NCBI GenBank assembly: GCA_002405555.1
Contig: DHMA01000218.1
Span: 1 to 8,446, forward strand
Reading direction: 5' to 3'
DNA: 8,446 nucleotides
Origin: Opitutia bacterium UBA4654
Lineage (GTDB): Bacteria > Verrucomicrobiota > Verrucomicrobiia > Opitutales > Intestinicryptomonadaceae
Shown here piece after piece: positions 1 to 4,843 of the stretch. The position numbers were made by a program, and so were the translations under genes. The notes under the pieces are model-generated. The model worked only from the letters and a program-made list of their open reading frames with translations. It was not told the origin of the DNA and ran no database searches. Position 1 is the first letter of the stretch, and each line of letters opens with the position of its first letter.

Positions 1-206
1 GCGCGGCGCACCAGAATGTCCTGAATGGTATTGTTGAGAACGTGCCCCATAGTGAGCACGCCCGTTACGTTCGGCGGGGGAATCACGATGGAATACGCCT
101 CTTTGTTCGGGTCGACTTTGCCTTTGAAGCAGCCCGATTCGACCCACGTCTTGTACCATTTGTCCTCGACTTCCGAGGGGTTGTATGCTTTTGAAATTTC
201 GCTCAT
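1..206 (-). CDS. valS: Valyl-tRNA synthetase, N-terminal fragment
   Basis: This is the 5' end of the class I synthetase that charges tRNA-Val in the cytoplasm; the gene runs off the left edge of the window. Seen: 68 codons starting at the ATG at 204-206, opening MSEISKAYNPSEVEDKWYKT, followed at about residues 39-53 by SIVIPPPNVTGVLTMGH. This is the valS form of the class I HIGH signature, in which TMGH follows the PPPNVTG strand, and then NNTIQDILVRRA. An AAGG at 212-215 lies 5 nt before the ATG and would serve as a Shine-Dalgarno site if it is transcribed. The PEP-CTERM cassette upstream ends in its own terminator, so valS appears to be transcribed separately. Isoleucyl- and leucyl-tRNA synthetases have related N-termini, but the PPPNVTG…L.MGH…NNT pattern fits valS best. 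Most of the catalytic, editing and anticodon-binding domains lie outside the window. Confidence 0.95.
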   Translation of the reverse strand, partial: MSEISKAYNPSEVEDKWYKTWVESGCFKGKVDPNKEAYSIVIPPPNVTGVLTMGHVLNNTIQDILVRR

Positions 207-216
207 AAAAACCTTA

Positions 217-245
217 ATAATCCGACAAGCCGCCGAGGCTGTCAA
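217..245 (-). promoter_or_regulatory. Putative valS promoter
   Basis: Reading the minus strand, a perfect TTGACA (240-245) is followed after 17 nt by GATTAT (217-222). Transcription would begin near 210, leaving only about 4-5 nt before the valS ATG at 206. That would exclude the AAGG at 212-215 from the mRNA, so either the message is nearly leaderless or the -10 assignment is wrong. No better promoter is visible between the upstream terminator and valS. Confidence 0.5.
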
Positions 246-280
246 GTTTTTGTTGCCCCGAAGCTTGACGGGCAAAACGC

Positions 281-313
281 ATAAAAAAAGCCGAACGCGG
301 AAAGCGTCCGGCT
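281..313 (-). terminator. Intrinsic terminator of the PEP-CTERM gene 334-1680
   Basis: On the minus strand, AGCCGGACGC and GCGTTCGGCT form a 10-bp stem with one G-U pair around a 5-nt loop (289-313). A run of seven T (282-288) follows directly. The stem starts 20 nt beyond the stop codon of the gene at 334-1680 and separates it from valS. Almost the same stem recurs at 1919-1945. Confidence 0.9.
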
Positions 314-333
314 AAATGGAATGCCAACCCGCC

Positions 334-1680
334 CTATTTGCGTCTGCGGTATACCGCAAGGGCAAGAGCCATCGCGCCGAAGACGGCGGCGTATGTGGCG
401 GGTTCGGGAATCTGCTTTACGCTCAGAACGTACTTGCCGTACGCCGCCAAGTCTTCGCCTACTTCCACGAGTTCCAGCTGGTCTTTCTGATAGACGTTGT
501 TGTCTTTGTCTACTGCGGTAATCTGGGCGGTGTCCCACCAAGTGTTGGAGTCGAAGAATACGCTGTCTGCGGCAAAACCTTCGATTGTCAAATCGACATA
601 CGCCGTTTCCGTTTCGTTGGGATAAAGCCCGATGCCCCTGAGCGAAGCCTTTGCGTTGTTTTCAAGAATCAGGCTGAGGCTCGAAGCAATGTTGAAGTAG
701 ACGCTTTTGAACGAATTGTCCGCGGCGACGCTGATTGTGCTGTGCGAATTTGTGTACAGCCCGATGCCCACGTCCACGGCGTCAACCGTGTCGATGTCAA
801 GAGTGCCGCCCGAAAGAATCAGGCGTCCGTTGCCCGCCGTGCCCCTTCTGATTGCAGCGCCCGAAGAATAAGCCGGTCTGCCCTCCGCAACGCGCAACAC
901 AGAGCCGCTTTTGAGGTTTAATGCCTGATTGAGAACAATCATGCCCTTTGCCCAAATAACGCCCGTGCCGTAGAAGTCGAGATTCTTTGTAAGGTTGCCG
1001 TAGTTGAACGTGCCCGCGATGTCGAACGACGTACCCGCGGCGAAAGAAAATTCGGCGGTTTCGCCCGAAGTGAACGTAGAGCCGGTTCTGATGCGCAGCG
1101 AGGAATTTTTGAGGAATTCCGTCTTTGCCACATTGTAGCTTACGTTCACGAACTTGGTGTTTGCCGTGCCGATTGTAAACGCCACACCGTAGTCGTTGCC
1201 GTCGAAAGTCAAAGCAGTACCCGTAAAGGCGGCATTCGTGTTCACGCGAACATTGGCACCCTCGCCACTTCCGATGAACTTGCCTTTTCCCATTTCGTAG
1301 TTGGAAACGGCGGTGTCGGAGGCGCTGTTGATTAAATTCAGCGTCTGGTACGTTAAATACCAAGAAAAGTCGTCATTGTTTTTGAACGCAAAATCGTTCG
1401 CAGAGCCGGCATTATCTATTGTCGCATTGCCGAACGCGATAGTGTAGCCGCTGCCCGATTTTTCGGCAAGTTCGATGGACTTCACCGTTGCGCCTGCCAT
1501 GCTGATGTTCGACGCGCCTTCGGGAGCGTCGGCATTCGGCACAAACCTTACGTCTTCGCCGTTGGCGATGTCCTTTACGGCGGGGCGGTCTGTCGTAGAC
1601 GTCGTTCCGTTAATGTCAACGGCCGCGTTTGCGGCAAGAGCGCAAAGCATCGAGAGCAAAATTAACGATGTTTTTTTCAT
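334..1680 (-). CDS. PEP-CTERM sorting-domain surface protein, downstream copy
   Basis: Predicted secreted protein of 448 residues, sorted to or processed at the cell envelope through a C-terminal PEP-CTERM signal. Seen: a Sec signal peptide MKKTSLILLSMLCALAANA with likely cleavage after A19; a long Gly/Ser/Thr/Asn-rich middle with short alternating strands (for example GTFNYGNL and GRLILSGGTLDI), suggesting a beta-helix-like passenger; and the tail IPEPATYAAVFGAMA…YRRRK (residues 424-448), comprising the PEP motif, a hydrophobic segment and a basic end. Known of the family: such tails are recognised by exosortases, none of which is encoded here. The start is the ATG at 1678-1680, preceded 5 nt away by AGGA; the frame stays open to 1893, but the upstream part lacks a signal peptide and overlaps the promoter. 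The specific role is unknown. The gene is the paralogue of its neighbour at 1968-3344. Confidence 0.9.
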   Translation of the reverse strand: MKKTSLILLSMLCALAANAAVDINGTTSTTDRPAVKDIANGEDVRFVPNADAPEGASNISMAGATVKSIELAEKSGSGYTIAFGNATIDNAGSANDFAFKNNDDFSWYLTYQTLNLINSASDTAVSNYEMGKGKFIGSGEGANVRVNTNAAFTGTALTFDGNDYGVAFTIGTANTKFVNVSYNVAKTEFLKNSSLRIRTGSTFTSGETAEFSFAAGTSFDIAGTFNYGNLTKNLDFYGTGVIWAKGMIVLNQALNLKSGSVLRVAEGRPAYSSGAAIRRGTAGNGRLILSGGTLDIDTVDAVDVGIGLYTNSHSTISVAADNSFKSVYFNIASSLSLILENNAKASLRGIGLYPNETETAYVDLTIEGFAADSVFFDSNTWWDTAQITAVDKDNNVYQKDQLELVEVGEDLAAYGKYVLSVKQIPEPATYAAVFGAMALALAVYRRRK

Positions 1681-1746
1681 AATATTCCTGTTTGTGGGTT
1701 TGAAATTTTTGCAATGGAACGGCGGCGGAGTTGCCACGCAAATTTC

Positions 1747-1787
1747 ATTATAATAGCAGGATAGCGGCAGGAATGTATCGTTGTCAA
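1747..1787 (-). promoter_or_regulatory. Promoter region of the PEP-CTERM gene 334-1680
   Basis: On the minus strand there is a perfect TTGACA (1782-1787). A -10-like TATCCT (1758-1763) follows at an 18-nt spacing, and a consensus TATAAT (1747-1752) follows at a 29-nt spacing. Both the TTGACAAC block and the ATTATAATGAAATT block are conserved in front of the paralogue (3422-3463), so both probably matter. Which box is the true -10 is unresolved; the leader would be about 60-70 nt. Confidence 0.6.
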
Positions 1788-1891
1788 CCAAATAAAAGGG
1801 CTGATTGTTCATTATTTCAGCAAAGACCGCGCAGCAAAAACGCGCAAAAATACCGCGCCGTTCCGCAAAAATGAACCGCCTATCCTCCCGC

Positions 1892-1912
1892 ATGCCCGCT
1901 CCGAGCGGGCAT
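1892..1912. other. Perfect GC-rich hairpin beyond the terminator
   Basis: ATGCCCGCT (1892-1900) and AGCGGGCAT (1904-1912) form a perfect 9-bp dyad with a 3-nt loop. It directly abuts the T-tract of the terminator at 1912-1945, on its downstream side. It has no T-tract of its own on either strand. It could be a back-up barrier, an RNA-stabilising structure or an inert repeat; no function is assigned. Confidence 0.6.
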
Positions 1913-1945
1913 AAAAAAAGCCGAACGCATTTTTTGCGTCCGGCT
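1912..1945 (-). terminator. Intrinsic terminator of the PEP-CTERM gene 1968-3344
   Basis: On the minus strand, AGCCGGACGCA and TGCGTTCGGCT (1919-1945) form an 11-bp stem including one G-U pair, with a 5-nt loop, followed by seven T (1912-1918). It begins 22 nt past the gene's stop codon and is the duplicate of the terminator at 281-313; mainly the loop differs. Confidence 0.9.
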
Positions 1946-1967
1946 AAATAAAACCGTTAAACCCAAG

Positions 1968-3344
1968 TTATTTGCGTCTGCGGTATACCGCGAGAGCCAA
2001 CGCCATCGCGCCGAAGACGGCGGCGTATGTGGCGGGTTCGGGAATCTGTTTTACGCTCAGAACGTATTTGCCGTACTGCGCCAAGTCTTCGCCGACCGCG
2101 ACAAGTTCCAGCTGGTCTTTCTGGTATTCGTTGCCGTCTTTGTCCGTCGCGGTAATCTGGGCTGAATCCCACCAAGCGTTGGAGTCGAAGAACACGCTGT
2201 CGGCGGCAAAGCCTTCGATTGTCATATCGGCATACGCCCCACTATAAAGCCCGATGGCCCTAAATGAAGCCTTCGCACTGTTATCAAGAATCAGGCTCAA
2301 ATGCGTATTCAGGTTGAAGTACACGTTCTGGAACGAATTGTCCGCGCTGATTGAAATAGAGCTGTCCGTGCCCGCATCCAAACCGATGTTTGTGGCGATT
2401 GCGTCTTTCGATGCAATCATGAGCATGCCGCCCGAAAGAACTATGCGGCCGTTGCCGCCTGTCGCCGTGCCCTTTCTGATTGCAGCGCCCGACGAAAATT
2501 CGTCGCGCCCGCTCTTGATTTCTACGATACCGCCGCTTTTGATTTTCAGCGCGTTGTCGAGCACCATTGTGCCCTTTGCCCAAATAGTGGTAAGGCCGCT
2601 CATGTCAAGCCCGGTTGTAATATTGCCGTAGTTGAATGTGCCGCCAACCGAAAGGGTTGTCGAAGCTTCGGAGAAGTTGAACGTAGACGTCGAACCCGAA
2701 GTGAACGTCGAACCCGTGCCGACGTGCATGCCCGACTTCTGGGCAAACGTTGTCTTTGCCACATTGTAGTTTACGTTTACAATAGTCGTGTTGTTGGCGC
2801 CGATCGACATCACGACGCCTCCCGCAGTGCTGCCGTTCGTGCCTTGGAAAACCGCGCTCGTGCCCGTAAAGAGAGCGTCGGTTTCCACCAACACGCCGGC
2901 TCCGCCCGCAGAACTGGGGTCGCCCTGAATGGAGATAGTGCCCATTTCAAGCTTTGAAACGCCCGCGTCCGCCGCGCTGTTTCTAATATTGAACATGCCC
3001 GCAGTGCTCAAAAACCACGTCATTGCGCCCGAATTTTTAAAGGCGTATTCGCTGTCGGAGCCGTTGCTGTCTATCGTCATGCCGAACGCAAGCCCCCACG
3101 GACCTTCCGCGCTGGGCTTTGTTGTGACAGATTTAAAAACGGGGTTTTCAGTCGTCGCATTTGCCTTCGTTTTAAAGCTCGAGCTACCCGCGGGAGTTGT
3201 TTCGTTCGGCAAAAGCACGACGTCTTCGCCGTTCGCAAGATCAGAGAGAATGGGGCGGGCATTGCCCGTGTCGCCCGCAACCTCCACAGCGTTTGCGGCA
3301 AACGCGCAAAGCGTCGAGAGGAATATTAACGATGTCTTCTTCAT
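1968..3344 (-). CDS. PEP-CTERM sorting-domain surface protein, upstream copy
   Basis: Predicted exported protein of 458 residues and full-length paralogue of the protein at 334-1680. Seen: signal peptide MKKTSLIFLSTLCAFAANA (likely cut after A19), a long Ser/Thr/Gly/Asn-rich body with repeated short strand-turn patterns (VGGTFNYGNI, GNGRIVLSGG), and the tail IPEPATYAAVFGAMA…YRRRK at 434-458. The last 86 residues match the paralogue at 78 positions, while the first 200 or so differ far more, including indels. This points to C-terminal constraint or gene conversion. The start is the ATG at 3342-3344; no Shine-Dalgarno is visible upstream (the leader ends AACAAAATATT), unlike the paralogue. The shared tail implies processing by the same exosortase system, encoded elsewhere. 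A beta-helix fold and a role in the envelope or extracellular matrix are inferences. Confidence 0.9.
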   Translation of the reverse strand: MKKTSLIFLSTLCAFAANAVEVAGDTGNARPILSDLANGEDVVLLPNETTPAGSSSFKTKANATTENPVFKSVTTKPSAEGPWGLAFGMTIDSNGSDSEYAFKNSGAMTWFLSTAGMFNIRNSAADAGVSKLEMGTISIQGDPSSAGGAGVLVETDALFTGTSAVFQGTNGSTAGGVVMSIGANNTTIVNVNYNVAKTTFAQKSGMHVGTGSTFTSGSTSTFNFSEASTTLSVGGTFNYGNITTGLDMSGLTTIWAKGTMVLDNALKIKSGGIVEIKSGRDEFSSGAAIRKGTATGGNGRIVLSGGMLMIASKDAIATNIGLDAGTDSSISISADNSFQNVYFNLNTHLSLILDNSAKASFRAIGLYSGAYADMTIEGFAADSVFFDSNAWWDSAQITATDKDGNEYQKDQLELVAVGEDLAQYGKYVLSVKQIPEPATYAAVFGAMALALAVYRRRK

Positions 3345-3421
3345 AATATTTTGTTGTTAGGATTGGTTAGCAGGTTTAAAATCCACACACTTGAAACACA
3401 GCAATTCCAAATGCGAATTTC

Positions 3422-3463
3422 ATTATAATGGCAAAAATATGGACGGGCTTGAATAGTTGTCAA
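3422..3463 (-). promoter_or_regulatory. Promoter region of the PEP-CTERM gene 1968-3344
   Basis: On the minus strand, TTGACA (3458-3463) is followed by TATTTT (3434-3439) at an 18-nt spacing and by a perfect TATAAT (3422-3427) at a 30-nt spacing. The flanking blocks TTGACAAC and ATTATAATGAAATT are shared with the paralogue's promoter, while the sequence between them has diverged. The leader would be about 70-90 nt. Confidence 0.6.
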
Positions 3464-3564
3464 ACAAATAAGAGCGTGAATCGTCATTCTCTTTCGCAAA
3501 CTCCGTAAATCCGAAAGATTCTAAAAAACAATAATTACATCATTTCGCCGCCCCGCCGTGCCGA

Positions 3565-3600
3565 CAAAAAAGCGGGGCAAAAACGCCCAAGACGCCCCGC
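3565..3600 (-). terminator. Minus-strand terminator-like hairpin with no recognised gene ahead of it
   Basis: Reading the minus strand, GCGGGGC (3594-3600) pairs with GCCCCGC (3572-3578) across a 15-nt loop, followed by TTTTTT (3566-3571). A third copy of the arm (3550-3556) could pair with 3572-3578 instead. The region upstream on this strand holds no convincing protein gene, only the plus-strand promoter and leader. It may stop antisense transcription from entering the PEP-CTERM promoter, or end an unannotated small RNA. Confidence 0.5.
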
Positions 3601-3624
3601 GTTCACATTTTTTGCGCAAACAAA

Positions 3625-3671
3625 ACAAAATAAAAGCGGATTTTCCGCGCAAAAACAGTCCGACGCCCCGC
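3625..3671. other. Further dyads in the divergent intergenic region
   Basis: A short hairpin with arms GCGGA/TCCGC and a 3-nt loop (3636-3648) is followed on the minus strand by TTTTATTTTGTTTTG, resembling a weak terminator. TTTGCGCAAA just to the left (3611-3620) is a perfect 10-bp palindrome, and GACGCCCCGC occurs twice (3591-3600 and 3662-3671). Together with the hairpin at 3565-3600 these fill most of the 459-base gap between the divergent genes. No protein-coding gene is supported in this gap. Confidence 0.4.
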
Positions 3672-3700
3672 AAAAGGTGTCATAAAAAGCAAAATATTTG

Positions 3701-3728
3701 TTGACTTGCAGGGCGGCTTTTGTATTTT
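3701..3728 (+). promoter_or_regulatory. Promoter of the isomerase/oxidoreductase operon
   Basis: TTGACT (3701-3706), a 16-nt spacer and TATTTT (3723-3728) make a sigma-70-like promoter. The expected start is near 3735, giving a leader of about 69 nt before the ATG at 3804. The palindromic operator at 3744-3757 lies at about +10 to +23. Confidence 0.6.
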
Positions 3729-3743
3729 CAACCTCATCAAAGG

Positions 3744-3757
3744 CTCAAACGTTTGAG
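3744..3757. promoter_or_regulatory. Palindromic operator, LacI/GalR-family type
   Basis: CTCAAACGTTTGAG is a perfect 14-bp palindrome centred on CG. The AAACGTTT core is characteristic of operators bound by LacI/GalR-family repressors, as in the CAAACGTTTG centre of PurR sites. It sits just downstream of the promoter at 3701-3728, where a bound repressor would block initiation or early elongation. It precedes a probable sugar-processing operon, which suits a carbohydrate-responsive repressor. The regulator is not in the window. Confidence 0.55.
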
Positions 3758-3803
3758 AAACATAAGGCTCTTTCAACTCAACCAACAAAAACAACTGCTA
3801 TAT

Positions 3804-4802
3804 ATGAATACTATATCAAGACGCAAATTCTTCGGAGGTATGTCGGCGGCAATGCTCGCAACAATGCTCGGCGCGTGCGCTTCCACCGAATGCAAAAGCG
3901 GCAAAGCCTGCTGCAAAACCGCAAAGGCGGACAAGTTCAAAATGAAATTCGCCCCGCGCGGACTCTTTGCGGCGTCCTGCGGCAAAGACCCGTTCAAACG
4001 CTTCAAATGGCTGTCCGAAAACGGTTTCTGGGCGGTTGAGGGCGTCGTTTTCGTCAACCCCGACAAAATCTACAAGCAGGAGGAAATCAACCTCCAACGC
4101 GCCCTCGGCGCGTACGCGCGCGAAGTCGGGCTTGATATGGGCTGCGTAAGCTCCATGAACAACAAAGACTTCCCCGTAATGACCGCAAACCAAGTGCCCG
4201 ACAAGTCGAAAGTAATCCGCAACAAAAAGGCGGTTCGCGACTGTCTTGCGCGGCAGATGGACAACACTTTCGCGGTCATGGAACGCCTCGGTAGCAAGCA
4301 GTTCATCATCGGCGCGGGCACGAACGACAGCGAACTTTCGCCCGAAAAGCAGTACGAAAACACCGTCGAAAACATGGCTTTCTGCGCCGACTACTGCAAA
4401 CGCTACGGCTTCACGATGGAAATCGAACCCCTCAACACGAAAAGCCACCCCAACCTTTATATAGATAGAGCGGAGCTTGGCGCGAAAATCGTGCGCGACG
4501 TCAACAACCCACACTGCCGCCTGCTTTTCGACATCTTCCACGAACAAATGCAAGTCGGCAACCTCGACGCGCTCGACAAGCCCGAAATCTGGAACTGCAT
4601 AGAATCTTTCCACATGGCCGACGCACCCTCGCGCCACGAACCGGGGACGGGCAAAATAGACTACAAGAAAGTCCTCAAAAAGATTTGGGACAAAGGCTAC
4701 CGCGGCTTCATCGGGCTGGAACACGGACAAACGGACAAGTCGCTTGAAGGCGACCGCAAACTGCTGCAAATTTACCGCGACCTCGACTCGGTCGTAGCGT
4801 AA
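3804..4802 (+). CDS. Tat-exported lipoprotein, sugar isomerase-like TIM barrel
   Basis: Predicted 332-residue lipoprotein of the xylose isomerase-like TIM-barrel superfamily, closest in feel to hydroxypyruvate isomerase (Hyi)-type enzymes. Seen: a twin-arginine motif SRRKFFGG (residues 5-12) and a lipobox LGAC with lipidated Cys25, implying Tat export and anchoring outside the cytoplasm; a Cys/Lys-rich linker (C30, C36, C37); then the barrel. Candidate metal/catalytic residues are E208 in MEIEPLN, D243 and H246 in LLFDIFHEQ, H270 in ESFHMAD and E306 in GLEHG; RHEPGTGKIDY (277-287) is the Hyi-like signature. The ATG at 3804 is chosen because it places the Tat motif at the N-terminus; an in-frame TTG at 3720 lies inside the promoter. 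No Shine-Dalgarno is visible. It is first in an operon with the oxidoreductase at 4844-6145. Substrate unknown; probably a sugar or keto-sugar epimerisation or isomerisation. Confidence 0.87.
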   Translation: MNTISRRKFFGGMSAAMLATMLGACASTECKSGKACCKTAKADKFKMKFAPRGLFAASCGKDPFKRFKWLSENGFWAVEGVVFVNPDKIYKQEEINLQRALGAYAREVGLDMGCVSSMNNKDFPVMTANQVPDKSKVIRNKKAVRDCLARQMDNTFAVMERLGSKQFIIGAGTNDSELSPEKQYENTVENMAFCADYCKRYGFTMEIEPLNTKSHPNLYIDRAELGAKIVRDVNNPHCRLLFDIFHEQMQVGNLDALDKPEIWNCIESFHMADAPSRHEPGTGKIDYKKVLKKIWDKGYRGFIGLEHGQTDKSLEGDRKLLQIYRDLDSVVA

Positions 4803-4833
4803 AAACTTTTACAACCTGCAACAACATTATTAT

Positions 4834-4838
4834 AGGGA
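4834..4838 (+). promoter_or_regulatory. Ribosome binding site for the oxidoreductase gene
   Basis: AGGGA ends 5 nt before the ATG at 4844. It supports that start and is one of the few clear Shine-Dalgarno-like sites in the window. The 41-nt gap after the upstream stop codon contains no terminator or obvious promoter, consistent with cotranscription. Confidence 0.65.
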
Positions 4839-4843
4839 AAAAT

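Larger units (their letters stand above)
281..3470 (-). repeat. Tandemly duplicated promoter-gene-terminator cassette
   Basis: Two units lie head to tail: about 281-1795 and about 1912-3470. Each has, in transcriptional order, a block containing TTGACAAC, a block matching ATTATAATGAAATT, a gene opening with the signal MKKTSLI.LS.LCA.AANA, a full-length homologous body, a near-identical C-terminus, and a terminator with stem AGCCGGACGC/GCGTTCGGCT before seven T. The unit offset is about 1.63 kb at the terminator and about 1.68 kb at the promoter, the difference being small indels. Because the duplication includes the control regions, the copies are probably regulated alike. The extent of nucleotide identity in the middle was not computed. 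Confidence 0.8.

Noticed and set aside
316..921. Plus-strand open frame (201 codons) within the PEP-CTERM gene 334-1680
   Set aside because: It is antisense to a gene with signal peptide, PEP-CTERM tail and terminator, and has no supporting features.
1681..1893. N-terminal extension of the PEP-CTERM protein to an ATG at 1893
   Set aside because: It would bury the signal peptide 71 residues in and translate through the promoter; the ATG at 1680 has an AGGA and matches the paralogue's start.
3591..3671. GACGCCCCGC repeated 71 bp apart, like the array near lysS
   Set aside because: There are only two copies of a 10-bp GC-rich word with no other similarity to the AT-rich array; the equal distance is probably chance.
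3603..3794. 63-codon minus-strand frame ending just before a terminator-like hairpin
   Set aside because: It has a TTG start, no ribosome binding site and no clear promoter, and it lies opposite the operon promoter and operator. A small RNA remains possible, so the hairpin is kept as a finding.
3720..3803. TTG start giving a 28-residue longer isomerase-like protein
   Set aside because: It overlaps the promoter -10 region and would move the Tat motif and lipobox away from the N-terminus.
3816..4769. Minus-strand open frame (317 codons) opposite the isomerase-like gene
   Set aside because: It is antisense to a well-supported TIM-barrel gene, with no motif, no promoter and a biased composition.
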